The notes under the pieces were generated by a model. That model was not told the DNA's origin, made no database searches, and saw nothing but the letters and a program-made list of their open reading frames with translations. The translations under genes were made by a program, and so were the position numbers. DNA of 64,000 bases, taken from an uncultured Clostridia bacterium (lineage in GTDB: Bacteria > Bacillota > Clostridia > Oscillospirales > Ruminococcaceae). The stretch covers positions 1 through 64,000 of the forward strand of contig CAMCPM010000008.1 of the NCBI GenBank assembly GCA_945876755.1, read 5' to 3'. Below are positions 40,735 through 49,402 of the stretch, piece after piece. Position 1 is the first letter of the stretch; every line of letters begins with the position of its first letter.

Positions 40735-41409
40735 TTAATCCGAAAGATTTCCACGGAGAAGCGACAGGAGCTTCTTTTCTCGGCGTGAGACCTGAACCTG
40801 CGACATTCCCAGCATTTCGGCAGTTTTTGTCTGGGTCATATCCTTGAAATACCGGAAATAAATCAGCTTGCGGTCTGTTTCGTCAAGAAGCGAAAGCGCT
40901 TGTCTCAGCGAAAGAATATCTACAAGCTCTGTATCGGGAGCAGGCTCGGCAATATCTATCTGGCTGTCGTCTCCGCTTTCGGGATTTGCTGTAAGCGAAA
41001 CAAGCGGCTGATTTACCGCAAGCGCTTCTGCGACTTCTTCCGGAGATGAACAGGTCATTTCCGCCAGTTCCGAGACGGTAGGCTCTCTGCCCCGAAGTAT
41101 TGAAAATTGCTCCCTTGCACGGGAGACTTTCATTCCGAGTTCCCGTACCGAACGGCTTACCTTTACCGAGCCACCGTCACGGAATAGCCGTTTTATTTCT
41201 CCGAGAATAACGGGTACCGCATATGTTGAGAATTTTACGCCGCGGTCTCGGTCGAAAGCCGCCGCTGCTTTGACAAGACCTACACAGCCTGCGCCGTACA
41301 GGTCGTCGTATTCTATTCCTTTGCCCCTGAAACGGTTTGCACACAGATGAACAAGACCCAGATTTTCTTCAACAAAGCGGTCGTCTTTAACTGAATTCAC
41401 GGCAGGCAT
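40735..41409 (-). CDS. sigF: Sporulation sigma factor SigF, 224 aa
   Basis: The protein has sigma regions 2 (GLVHLCANRFRGKGIEYDDL, then GCVGLVKAAAAFDRDRGVKF), 3 (REREPTVSELAEM-like) and 4 (DETDRKLIYFRYFKDMTQTK followed by AEMLGMSQVQVSRREKK), the SigB/SigF/SigG subfamily. It directs forespore transcription after septation. It is the third gene of the classical spoIIAA-spoIIAB-sigF operon, 14 bases after spoIIAB. Its presence supports a sporulating organism. Confidence 0.95.
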   Translation of the reverse strand: MPAVNSVKDDRFVEENLGLVHLCANRFRGKGIEYDDLYGAGCVGLVKAAAAFDRDRGVKFSTYAVPVILGEIKRLFRDGGSVKVSRSVRELGMKVSRAREQFSILRGREPTVSELAEMTCSSPEEVAEALAVNQPLVSLTANPESGDDSQIDIAEPAPDTELVDILSLRQALSLLDETDRKLIYFRYFKDMTQTKTAEMLGMSQVQVSRREKKLLSLLRGNLSD

Positions 41410-41423
41410 ATCCTTTCATTAAC

Positions 41424-41876
41424 TTATGTATCATTTTGCGCCGAAAGAATTTTTCGTTTCATAGTAACAGTCGTACCTTTTCCAACAATGCTGCGGACGG
41501 TTACTTTGTCCATAAAGCTTTCCATGACCGCAAAGCCCAGACCTGCACGTTCTTCCTCAGGCGCAGATGTATAAAGCGGTTCCATTGCCTGTTCAATATC
41601 GGGTATCCCACAGCCGCTGTCATGTATTTTTATGTACAGTATATTTCCCTCAAGGGCGCGGACGGTTATTTCCACCTTGCCGCTTGTACCGCGGTAAGCG
41701 TGGACAATACAGTTTGTCACCGCTTCGGAAACGGCAGTTTTGATTTCTCCGATTTCTGCTGCGGAGGGGTCAAGCTGCGCAGAAAATGCGGAAACTACGG
41801 TTCTGGCAAGGCTTTCGTTCCTGCCGTCCGCAGGAAAGGTAAATTTAATTTCGTTCAATATTTTCAAGATGTTCAC
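41424..41876 (-). CDS. spoIIAB: Anti-sigma F factor SpoIIAB, 150 aa
   Basis: This is a GHKL-type ATPase/kinase: the N box is IKTAVSEAVTNCIVHAYRG, the G1 box IKIHDSGCGIPDIEQAM and the G2 box RAGLGFAVMESFMDKV. SpoIIAB binds SigF and phosphorylates SpoIIAA. The gene is second in the operon, nine bases after spoIIAA. Size is as usual. Confidence 0.95.
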   Translation of the reverse strand: MNILKILNEIKFTFPADGRNESLARTVVSAFSAQLDPSAAEIGEIKTAVSEAVTNCIVHAYRGTSGKVEITVRALEGNILYIKIHDSGCGIPDIEQAMEPLYTSAPEEERAGLGFAVMESFMDKVTVRSIVGKGTTVTMKRKILSAQNDT

Positions 41877-41885
41877 TTCCTTTGA

Positions 41886-42191
41886 TTATTTGATAACGGC
41901 AAGCCTGTCCAGTCCTGCAAGACGCATTACCTTTTTTATCTGTGCGCCTGTGTTTTCGATTATTATGCTGCCGCCGTAAGGCTTTATGCTTTTGTATCTG
42001 CCCATGACAAGTCCTATTCCGGAGCTGTCCATAAATGTTACGCCGTCAAAGTCAAGCACAAGCTGCTTGGGGTGATGACGGTCTATGGCAAGGTCGATAT
42101 CGTCACGCAGGCTTTTGGCGCTGTGATGGTCTATTTCGCCGGAAAGACGGGCGATAACGGTGTTTTCTTCGGTATCAATGATAACCGGCAT
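41886..42191 (-). CDS. spoIIAA: Anti-anti-sigma factor SpoIIAA, 101 aa
   Basis: The STAS-fold protein has the phosphorylatable serine in LVLDFDGVTFMDSSGIGLVM. Unphosphorylated SpoIIAA releases SigF from SpoIIAB. The start is ATG 42191 with AAAGGAAGTG upstream; an ATG at 42275 in the same frame lacks a site and adds an unrelated segment. It is the first gene of the sigF operon. Confidence 0.95.
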   Translation of the reverse strand: MPVIIDTEENTVIARLSGEIDHHSAKSLRDDIDLAIDRHHPKQLVLDFDGVTFMDSSGIGLVMGRYKSIKPYGGSIIIENTGAQIKKVMRLAGLDRLAVIK

Positions 42192-42322
42192 TTTATCACT
42201 TCCTTTTGCTGTGTTGGTGTACAATATATATTTTAAGACATACCCGGTGCGGAATTTGTCAAACCGTATTAACAATAATATAAATTCAAAGTATTATTTA
42301 ACATATATTTTGCTTGTTTTTG

Positions 42323-42351
42323 TTGACACAAAAGGAATTTTGCTATATAAT
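42323..42351 (+). promoter_or_regulatory. Upstream adhE promoter
   Basis: TTGACA (42323-42328) and TATAAT (42346-42351) are 17 bases apart, about 200 bases before adhE. Confidence 0.8.
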
Positions 42352-42413
42352 TTTTATGTATGAACAGTGTTATGCCCTTGTATATATGCCGCATATGCAA
42401 ATGTATATGATGT

Positions 42414-42431
42414 TTGTTATAAATTTAACAA
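42414..42431. promoter_or_regulatory. Rex-type operator 1 upstream of adhE
   Basis: TTGTTA-TAAATT-TAACAA is an 18-bp palindrome matching the redox regulator Rex consensus of Clostridia. It lies between the two promoters. Confidence 0.8.
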
Positions 42432-42439
42432 ACTGTTCA

Positions 42440-42468
42440 TTGACGTGCAGGCTTAAATATGGTACAAT
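42440..42468 (+). promoter_or_regulatory. Proximal adhE promoter
   Basis: TTGACG (42440-42445) and TACAAT (42463-42468) are 17 bases apart. The two Rex-type boxes flank it. Confidence 0.75.
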
Positions 42469-42472
42469 AACA

Positions 42473-42490
42473 TTGTGATAAATTTAACAA
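42473..42490. promoter_or_regulatory. Rex-type operator 2 upstream of adhE
   Basis: TTGTGA-TAAATT-TAACAA (18 bp) overlaps the expected start site of the proximal promoter. NADH-free or NAD+-bound Rex would block transcription, so adhE should rise when NADH is high. Confidence 0.8.
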
Positions 42491-42554
42491 ACATTGAGAC
42501 CCTACAAAATTCACCCCTTTGGGGTATAAATTAATTTGAAAGGCGGATAAAAAC

Positions 42555-45194
42555 ATGGCAAAGGAAAAGAAAGCTCCGGTTACTGAGGAACCCAAGGTTG
42601 AAACAGCTGAGATGATCAACACTCTGGTCAGCAACGCTAAGAAGGCTCTTGAGGAGTATATGAAGCTCGACCAGCAGCAGGTTGACAAGATCACTGAGGC
42701 AATGGCTCTTGCAGGTCTTTCCGCGCAGATGGAGCTTGCTAAAATGGCTGTTGAGGAAACAGGCAGAGGTATTTTTGAGGATAAGGTCACAAAGAATATC
42801 TTCTCCACAGAGTACATTTGGCACTCTATCAAGCACGAAAAAACAGTCGGCGTTATCGAGGATAACGTTGATGAAAGCTATATGGAAATTGCTGAGCCTG
42901 TCGGAATCGTGTGCGGTGTAACTCCTACAACAAACCCGACTTCAACAACAATGTTTAAGTCCATTATCTGTGCTAAGACAAGAAACCCTATCATCTTCGG
43001 TTTCCATCCTTCTGCTCAGGAATGTTCCAAGAAAGCTGCTATGATCGTCCGCGACGCTGCAATCAAGGCAGGCGCTCCCGAACACTGCGTACAGTGGATC
43101 GAATATCCTTCCGTTGAGGCAACAGGTCTTCTTATGAATCACCCCGATGTTGCTACTATCCTTGCAACAGGCGGCCCCGGAATGGTTAAGGCTGCTTACT
43201 CCGCAGGTAAGCCTGCACTCGGCGTAGGCCCCGGAAACACTCCTTGCTACATTGAAAAGACTGCTAACATCAAGCAGGCTGTTCACGACCTCGTTCTTTC
43301 CAAGTCCTTCGATAACGGTATGATCTGTGCTTCCGAGCAGGCTGCTATCATCGACGCTGAGGTTTACGACGAGGCTGTTGGCTTTATGAAATATCACGGC
43401 TGCTACTTTGCAAAGCCCGATGAGATAAAGAAGATCCAGGACGTTGTTATCAACGTTGAGAAAATGGCTGTTCAGCCCTGGGTCGTTGGTCAGTACCCTT
43501 GGCAGATCGCTGAAAAGGCAGGTATTACCATTCCTAAGGAGACAAAGGTTCTCTGCGTAGAGCTTCCCGGCACAGACGCTGAAAAGTATCCTCTTGCTCT
43601 TGAAAAGCTTTCTCCTGTACTTGCAGTAGTTAAGGCTGACAACACAGACCACGCATTTGAAATGTGCGAAGAAATGCTCAAGCACGGTGCAGGTCATACT
43701 GCTGTTATCCACTCTTCCAACGAAGAGATCATCGAGAAGTACGGCGAAACAATGAAGGCAAGCCGTATCGTAGTTAATTCTCCTGCTTCCTTCGGTGCTA
43801 TCGGTGATGTTTACAACTCAATGGCTCCGTCCCTTACACTCGGCTGCGGTTCTTACGGTAAGAACTCTGTTTCTGAGAACGTTACAGCTAAGAACCTTAT
43901 AAACAGAAAGAAAGTTGCTAAGAGGAGATTGAATATGCAGTGGTTTAAGGTTCCCGAGAAGATTTATTTTGAACCGGGCTCTGTTCAGTATCTTGCTAAG
44001 ATGCCCGAAATCCACAGAGCTATGATCGTTGCCGACCCAGGTATGGTTCAGTTCGGCTACGTTGACAGAGTTATCTATCAGCTCAACAAGAACGCTAATC
44101 AGCCCGCTATCGAAATCTTCAGCGAGGTTGAGCCCGATCCCGACCTTACAACAGTAAGAAAGGGCGCAGCTGTTATGAACTCCTTCAAGCCCGACGTTGT
44201 AATTGCTCTCGGCGGCGGTTCTGCAATGGACGCTGCAAAGGCAATGTGGCTCTTCTATGAGAATCCCGATGCTGACTTCGTTGGCATGGCTCAGAAGTTT
44301 ATGGATATCCGTAAGAGAGTTTACAAGTTCCCGAAACTCGGTAAAAAGGCTAAGATGGTTGCTATTCCTACAACCTCCGGTACAGGTTCAGAGGTAACTT
44401 CCTTCGCTGTAATTTCCGACAAGTCCAAGAACATGAAGTATCCTCTCGCTGACTATGAGCTTACTCCCGATGTAGCTATCGTTGACCCTGAGTTCGTATA
44501 CACAGTTCCTAAGGCTTCTACAGCATTCACAGGACTTGACGTACTCACACACGCTATCGAGGCATATGTTTCTATCCTCGCTAACGACTACACCGACGCT
44601 CTTGCTCTCCAGGCTATCAAGCTTGTATTCAAGTATCTCCCTGCTTCATACAATACAGCAGACCCCACAGCAAGAGAGAAGATGCACAATGCTTCCTGTA
44701 TCGCAGGTATGGCATTCACTAACGCATTCCTCGGTGTAAACCACTCTCTCGCTCACAAGCTCGGCGGTGAGTTCCACATTCCTCACGGTCTTGCTAACGC
44801 TTACCTCCTCCCTCACGTTATCGAGTACAACGGTCAGCCTACACCTACAAAGTTCGCTGCATGGCCTAAGTATGACCACTATGTTGCACCCGAGCGTTAC
44901 GCTGAGATCGCAAAGATGATGGGCTTCGTTCCTCAGACAGCTTCCGACCAGGAGGGTGTTAAGGCTCTTGCAGACGCTGTAAGAAAGCTCATGACCGAGG
45001 TTGGTATTCCTCTCTCTATCAAGGAAGCAGGCGAAAAGGATCAGCGTTCCTACATCGACGAAAAGGTATACAACGATGCTCTCGAGGGTCTTGCTTACAA
45101 GGCATTCGACGACCAGTGTACAACTGCTAACCCCAGACTTCCCAGAATTGAAGAGCTTAAGGAGCTTTACAGAAAGGCTTACTACGGCGCTTAA
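42555..45194 (+). CDS. adhE: Bifunctional acetaldehyde-CoA / alcohol dehydrogenase AdhE, 879 aa
   Basis: Residues 20-450 form an aldehyde dehydrogenase domain with catalytic Cys258 in FDNGMICASEQAAI. A linker leads to an iron-dependent alcohol dehydrogenase domain (residues 460-879) with ALGGGSAMDAAKAMW and the metal-binding histidines in VNHSLAHKLGGEFHIPHGLA. The enzyme turns acetyl-CoA into ethanol and consumes two NADH. Codon use is strongly biased to C- and G-ending codons compared with neighbours, a sign of high expression. An AAAGGCGGAT site precedes ATG 42555. Two promoters and two Rex-type boxes suggest redox control. Confidence 0.97.
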   Translation: MAKEKKAPVTEEPKVETAEMINTLVSNAKKALEEYMKLDQQQVDKITEAMALAGLSAQMELAKMAVEETGRGIFEDKVTKNIFSTEYIWHSIKHEKTVGVIEDNVDESYMEIAEPVGIVCGVTPTTNPTSTTMFKSIICAKTRNPIIFGFHPSAQECSKKAAMIVRDAAIKAGAPEHCVQWIEYPSVEATGLLMNHPDVATILATGGPGMVKAAYSAGKPALGVGPGNTPCYIEKTANIKQAVHDLVLSKSFDNGMICASEQAAIIDAEVYDEAVGFMKYHGCYFAKPDEIKKIQDVVINVEKMAVQPWVVGQYPWQIAEKAGITIPKETKVLCVELPGTDAEKYPLALEKLSPVLAVVKADNTDHAFEMCEEMLKHGAGHTAVIHSSNEEIIEKYGETMKASRIVVNSPASFGAIGDVYNSMAPSLTLGCGSYGKNSVSENVTAKNLINRKKVAKRRLNMQWFKVPEKIYFEPGSVQYLAKMPEIHRAMIVADPGMVQFGYVDRVIYQLNKNANQPAIEIFSEVEPDPDLTTVRKGAAVMNSFKPDVVIALGGGSAMDAAKAMWLFYENPDADFVGMAQKFMDIRKRVYKFPKLGKKAKMVAIPTTSGTGSEVTSFAVISDKSKNMKYPLADYELTPDVAIVDPEFVYTVPKASTAFTGLDVLTHAIEAYVSILANDYTDALALQAIKLVFKYLPASYNTADPTAREKMHNASCIAGMAFTNAFLGVNHSLAHKLGGEFHIPHGLANAYLLPHVIEYNGQPTPTKFAAWPKYDHYVAPERYAEIAKMMGFVPQTASDQEGVKALADAVRKLMTEVGIPLSIKEAGEKDQRSYIDEKVYNDALEGLAYKAFDDQCTTANPRLPRIEELKELYRKAYYGA

Positions 45195-45224
45195 TTCAGC
45201 TGCTTAAAAGTAAAATATAAATGA

Positions 45225-45292
45225 ACGTCCGCAAGAAAAGGAAGCCGTTTACGGCTTGGCAATCAATGTCCCTGAACTTGCGGACGTTTTTT
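45225..45292 (+). terminator. Terminator after adhE
   Basis: AACGTCCGCAAG (45225-45236) pairs with CTTGCGGACGTT (45277-45288), followed by TTTT; an inner GCCGT/ACGGC hairpin lies in the loop. Confidence 0.8.
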
Positions 45293-45319
45293 AAAATCCT
45301 GAGAAAGGTTGGTCACAGT

Positions 45320-46315
45320 ATGTTTATTGCTAATGAAAACCGTTACGAAACAATGGTATACAACCGCTGCGGCAAAAGCGGACTCAAGCTGCCTGCGGTT
45401 TCCCTCGGACTTTGGCAGAACTTCGGATATAAGGATAACTTTGAGAATATGGAGCGTATGTGCCATACCGCATTTAATCTTGGTATAACGCATTTTGATA
45501 TTGCAAACAACTACGGAAATCCTTATAACGGTTCCGCCGAGGAAAATTTCTGCCGCATCATGGAAAGAGGACTTGGTGCTTACCGTGATGAGCTGATAAT
45601 TTCCACAAAGGCAGGATATGATATGTGGCCCGGACCGTATGGCGACAAAAACGGCTCCAGAAAGTATCTTACCGCTTCTCTCGACCAGAGCCTGAAGCGT
45701 CTTGGTCTTGACTATGTGGATATATTTTATCACCACGTTTTCGACCCGAATACACCTCTTGAGGAAACTGCTCTTGCGCTTGATAATGCGGTTCGTCAGG
45801 GCAAGGCGCTGTATGTGGGAATTTCAAATTACAATAAAAAGCAGACTGCTGAAATGATAGATATTTTCCGTGAACTGAAAACACCGTTTGTAGTAAATCA
45901 GCCGTCCTACTCTATGCTTAACCGCTGGATAGAAGATGACAAACTTTATGATTTTGCGGAACAGGAAGGCTTCGGACTTGCTGTATTTTCTCCGCTTTAT
46001 CAGGGATTCCTGACAGACCGCTATCTTAACGGCGTTCCCGAGGATTCCCGCGTTGGAAAGGGAAGAACATGGATAGGCGGAGAGCTTAACGAGGCTATGC
46101 TTGCAAAGCTTAATGCTCTTAACGAGGTTGCTAAGGAACGGGGTCAGAAGCTTTCACAGCTTGCGCTTTCATGGGTACTCAGGGACAGAAAGGTCACAAC
46201 CGTTTTGATTGGCGCAAGCCGTCCCGAGCAGATAATCGAAAACGCCGAAGCGGTAAAGAAAATGGACTTTACCTCGGAAGAACTGCAAAAAATCGAGGAG
46301 ATTCTTGCTAAGTAA
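45320..46315 (+). CDS. Aldo/keto reductase of the YghZ / potassium-channel beta type, 331 aa
   Basis: The (beta/alpha)8 barrel has the catalytic Asp/Tyr in ITHFDIANNYGNPYNGSAEE, the Lys in DELIISTKAGYDMWPGP and His in DYVDIFYHHVFD. The C-terminal NADP-binding block is VTTVLIGASRPEQIIENAEA. The closest family is the L-glyceraldehyde 3-phosphate reductase YghZ group, which detoxifies aldehydes. ATG 45320 has AGAAAGG about 11 bases upstream; an upstream ATG at 45221 lies in the adhE terminator stem and is unlikely. It is a single gene with its own terminator. Confidence 0.92.
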   Translation: MFIANENRYETMVYNRCGKSGLKLPAVSLGLWQNFGYKDNFENMERMCHTAFNLGITHFDIANNYGNPYNGSAEENFCRIMERGLGAYRDELIISTKAGYDMWPGPYGDKNGSRKYLTASLDQSLKRLGLDYVDIFYHHVFDPNTPLEETALALDNAVRQGKALYVGISNYNKKQTAEMIDIFRELKTPFVVNQPSYSMLNRWIEDDKLYDFAEQEGFGLAVFSPLYQGFLTDRYLNGVPEDSRVGKGRTWIGGELNEAMLAKLNALNEVAKERGQKLSQLALSWVLRDRKVTTVLIGASRPEQIIENAEAVKKMDFTSEELQKIEEILAK

Positions 46316-46324
46316 TCAATAACG

Positions 46325-46370
46325 AAATCCTGTGCAGCGTTACTGACTGAAATGCTGTGCAGGATTTTTT
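46325..46370 (+). terminator. Terminator after the aldo/keto reductase gene
   Basis: AAATCCTGTGCAGC (46325-46338) pairs with GCTGTGCAGGATTT (46354-46367), followed by TTT. Confidence 0.85.
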
Positions 46371-46394
46371 ATTGATTTGTAATTTTCAAATTTG

Positions 46395-46423
46395 TTGACA
46401 ATACTGTACGGAAAATGTATAAT
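46395..46423 (+). promoter_or_regulatory. Promoter of the CotH-kinase lipoprotein gene
   Basis: TTGACA (46395-46400) and TATAAT (46418-46423) are 17 bases apart, 45 bases upstream of ATG 46468. Confidence 0.85.
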
Positions 46424-46467
46424 AAATATAATACACTTTTTAAAAATACAATCACAGGAGATAAAAA

Positions 46468-48513
46468 ATGCTTTACAAAAAAATTATATGCTTTTTTATT
46501 GCTGCCGCAGTTTGTGCTGCTGCGTCAGGATGTGCAAAGGAAGGTTCTGACAGTACAATTCCTGCTGAAATGACTGCTGTCGAAGCGGAAGCTTCCGTCA
46601 ATGACGGGAAATCTCTGCAATTCAGCTGCGAGAGCGGATTTTACAGCGATGATATCAAGCTTGAGATCACGGGAGCGTCCGGTACAAAAATTTATTATAC
46701 TACCGATGGAAGTGTTCCAGACGAGACTGCTTTGCTTTATACCGAACCGCTTGTGCTTAAAAATAAGACCTCTGAGCCGAATGTGCTGAGCGCACAGACT
46801 GGCACGAGCGCAGGCGGAGATTACATTCCGCGGAAAAATGTGAAAAAAGCAAATGTAATCAGAGCCGTTGCTTTTTTTGATGACGGCAGCAAAAGTGAGA
46901 TAATTAACGGAACCTTTTGGATAGGCATCGACCGTGAAAAGGAGTACGGCGGTGTACCTGTTATTTCGCTGATGACCGATATGGATAATCTGTATGATTA
47001 TGAAAAGGGAATTTATATTCTCGGCAAGACTTATGACGAGTGGAAATCCGAGCAGGATGGACATTACGAAGCATGGGAGGCAGTCGGAAACTATTCATGC
47101 AAAGGAAAGGAATGGGAACGTCCCGTTTCGGTTGAATTTATCCCTGCTGACGGCAGCGACGGCTTTTCTCAGGACATGGGCTTCCGCATTATGGGAGCTG
47201 CTTCAAGAAGCGCAACTCAAAAAAGCTTTCGTGTTACCGCAAGGGAGGAATACGGCAAAAAATCCCTTGAATATGAGCTTATACCGGATAATGCCCGTTC
47301 CGACGGTACAGGAAATGTGGAGAAGTATAAATCGTTTGTACTTAGAAATGGCGGCAACGACTGCGATTTTGCCAAGGTGAGAGACCCGTTTTTCCAGAAG
47401 CTTGTTTCCGATAGGCGATTTGACACAATGGCATCACGTCCCTGTGTGGTGTATCTTAATGGCGAATACTGGGGTATGTACACGCTTGCGGAGGATTACA
47501 GCGATAACTATATTGAAAATAATTACGGTATCGACAACAAGAACGTTGTGATAGTAAAAAAAGGCGAGATCGAAGAGGGCAATGACGAGGATATAGAGCT
47601 TTACAACGAGCTTTATGATTTTATTGTTTCCAATGATATGACGGATAATGCAAATTATGAAAAGGTATGCGGAATGCTCGATATCGGCAGCTTTGTTGAC
47701 TGCTGTGCGCTGAATTTTTATATTTACAATGAGGACAGTATTTTTGAAGGCAACAACTGGCAGATGTGGAGGGTACGCACTCCCGACGATTCAAGCGAGT
47801 ATGCAGACGGAAAATGGCGTATGCTGATTTATGATACCGACTTTTCATCGGGCATTTACAGCGAGGGTAATAACTTCAAAACCGACAACATTTCAAAGGT
47901 GCTGAACGGTTCTGCACAAAAGAATGATGATTCCGATGAGGTACTGCGCGAACCTGCTGAAATGTTCCGCGCGCTGTATAAAAATCCAGATTTCAAACAG
48001 GAGCTTGTGACCGCATTGTGCGATATGCGGAATATTAATTTTGAAAGCTATCATGCGCTTTCCGTGCTGTCAGATATGGCGGATGTATATATGGCGCTTG
48101 TTCCCGATACGTTCAAGCGTTTCGGTCCTGACTGGGTCGCAGATCAGCGCAGCATTGAAGATTATTACAGCGGAAGAATCAACGAACTGGCAGCGTTTAT
48201 TGACGGAAGATATGAAAGATTCCCTGAAATCATGCAGAAGGCTATGGAACTTGGAGATATTGCAAACGTTAATATTTCCGTATCGGACAGTGTTGCGGGA
48301 ACTGTGCTTCTGAACGGCAATGCCATTGATATGACCGGAGATTTCAGAGGAAAATATTTTACAGATTATACGGTGAAAGTGACTGCCGTTCCTGCCGAAG
48401 GAAAGACTTTTGCAGGCTGGGAATACAGCGGCTGCGAGCTTTCAGACGCATCTTCCGCAGCTGCGGAGGTCTCCTTCAGCGGCGATTTTACCATAAAAGC
48501 TGTGTTTGAATAA
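46468..48513 (+). CDS. CotH-kinase family lipoprotein, 681 aa
   Basis: A lipobox (AAAVCAAASGCAKE) anchors the protein. Residues about 50-150 form a chitobiase/FN3-like C-terminal-type domain with TKIYYTTDGSVPDETALLYT. Residues 160-560 are a CotH kinase domain: EFIPADGSDGFSQDMGFRIM, KSFVLRNGGNDCDFAKVRD, and the atypical catalytic loop in WRMLIYDTDFSSG. The last 85 residues form a bacterial-repeat domain ending GKTFAGWEYSGCEL. CotH kinases phosphorylate spore coat proteins in Bacillus; lipid-anchored versions in Ruminococcus-type genomes modify surface proteins or cellulosome parts. Confidence 0.9.
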   Translation: MLYKKIICFFIAAAVCAAASGCAKEGSDSTIPAEMTAVEAEASVNDGKSLQFSCESGFYSDDIKLEITGASGTKIYYTTDGSVPDETALLYTEPLVLKNKTSEPNVLSAQTGTSAGGDYIPRKNVKKANVIRAVAFFDDGSKSEIINGTFWIGIDREKEYGGVPVISLMTDMDNLYDYEKGIYILGKTYDEWKSEQDGHYEAWEAVGNYSCKGKEWERPVSVEFIPADGSDGFSQDMGFRIMGAASRSATQKSFRVTAREEYGKKSLEYELIPDNARSDGTGNVEKYKSFVLRNGGNDCDFAKVRDPFFQKLVSDRRFDTMASRPCVVYLNGEYWGMYTLAEDYSDNYIENNYGIDNKNVVIVKKGEIEEGNDEDIELYNELYDFIVSNDMTDNANYEKVCGMLDIGSFVDCCALNFYIYNEDSIFEGNNWQMWRVRTPDDSSEYADGKWRMLIYDTDFSSGIYSEGNNFKTDNISKVLNGSAQKNDDSDEVLREPAEMFRALYKNPDFKQELVTALCDMRNINFESYHALSVLSDMADVYMALVPDTFKRFGPDWVADQRSIEDYYSGRINELAAFIDGRYERFPEIMQKAMELGDIANVNISVSDSVAGTVLLNGNAIDMTGDFRGKYFTDYTVKVTAVPAEGKTFAGWEYSGCELSDASSAAAEVSFSGDFTIKAVFE

Positions 48514-48540
48514 CATTAAGATTATGTTTTTTAAATGGTA

Positions 48541-48590
48541 CTGCTGCGATAACATCAGTTTTAAGGTGTTATCGCAGCAGTCTTTATTTT
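48541..48590 (+). terminator. Terminator after the CotH-kinase gene
   Basis: CTGCTGCGATAACA (48541-48554) pairs with TGTTATCGCAGCAG (48567-48580), followed by TCTTTATTTTT. Confidence 0.85.
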
Positions 48591-48686
48591 TCATCTGTTT
48601 ATCACAAAAAAATCCTAAAAAACTATACACATTTTTCTTGAAATATGATATAATTATTTTAATTATATTTTGAAAGGACTTTTCAA

Positions 48687-49388
48687 ATGGCTTACGTTGA
48701 GTTTAAAAATGTATATAAGCGTTATAAAATGGGCGAGGTCACAATCGCCGCTTCTGACGGAATAAATTTTGAGATAGAAAAGGGTGAATTTGCGGTTATC
48801 GTCGGCGCTTCTGGAGCCGGAAAAACCACTGTCCTGAATATGCTGGGCGGTATGGACACCTGCGATGAGGGCGAAATACTCGTAGACGGCAGAGATGTTG
48901 CTAAATTTTCCAAAAAGGAAATGACCAGATACCGCAGACAGGATATCGGATTTGTTTTTCAGTTTTACAACCTTGTGCAGAATCTTACTGCAAAGGAAAA
49001 TGTTGAGCTTGCTACTGAGATATGCTCAGACGCGGTTGATGCCGAGGAGGTGCTCCGTCAGGTGGGACTTGGCGAGCGTATAAATAACTTTCCTGCACAG
49101 CTTTCGGGCGGCGAGCAGCAGAGAGTTTCTATTGCAAGGGCGCTGGCAAAATCTCCGAAACTGCTTCTCTGCGACGAGCCTACAGGTGCTCTGGATTACA
49201 ACACGGGCAAAACTATACTCAAGCTTTTGCAGGATACCTGCCGTGAAAAGGGTATGACCGTTGTAGTTATTACTCACAATCAGGCAATTACTCCAATGGC
49301 GGACAGGGTAATTAAAATCAAGAACAGCAAGGTTTCAAAGGTCACGCTTAATGATAACCCTGTTTCCGTTGATACTATTGAATGGTAA
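48687..49388 (+). CDS. ABC transporter ATP-binding protein (MacB/LolD type), 233 aa
   Basis: The protein has Walker [14 protein letters not shown]-loop [13 protein letters not shown], signature [15 protein letters not shown] and Walker [13 protein letters not shown]. It belongs to the MacB/LolD/BceA class that works with FtsX-type permeases. The permease gene starts 14 bases after its stop. The pair probably exports a lipid, peptide or envelope component. A GAAAGGACTT site precedes the ATG. Confidence 0.94.
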   Translation: MAYVEFKNVYKRYKMGEVTIAASDGINFEIEKGEFAVIVGASGAGKTTVLNMLGGMDTCDEGEILVDGRDVAKFSKKEMTRYRRQDIGFVFQFYNLVQNLTAKENVELATEICSDAVDAEEVLRQVGLGERINNFPAQLSGGEQQRVSIARALAKSPKLLLCDEPTGALDYNTGKTILKLLQDTCREKGMTVVVITHNQAITPMADRVIKIKNSKVSKVTLNDNPVSVDTIEW

Positions 49389-49402
49389 GCCGAGGTAATC
49401 CG

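Noticed and set aside
42942-43712. Long open frame antisense to adhE
   Set aside because: It is fully inside adhE, follows its strong codon bias in the complementary frame, and has no ribosome binding site or recognisable domain.
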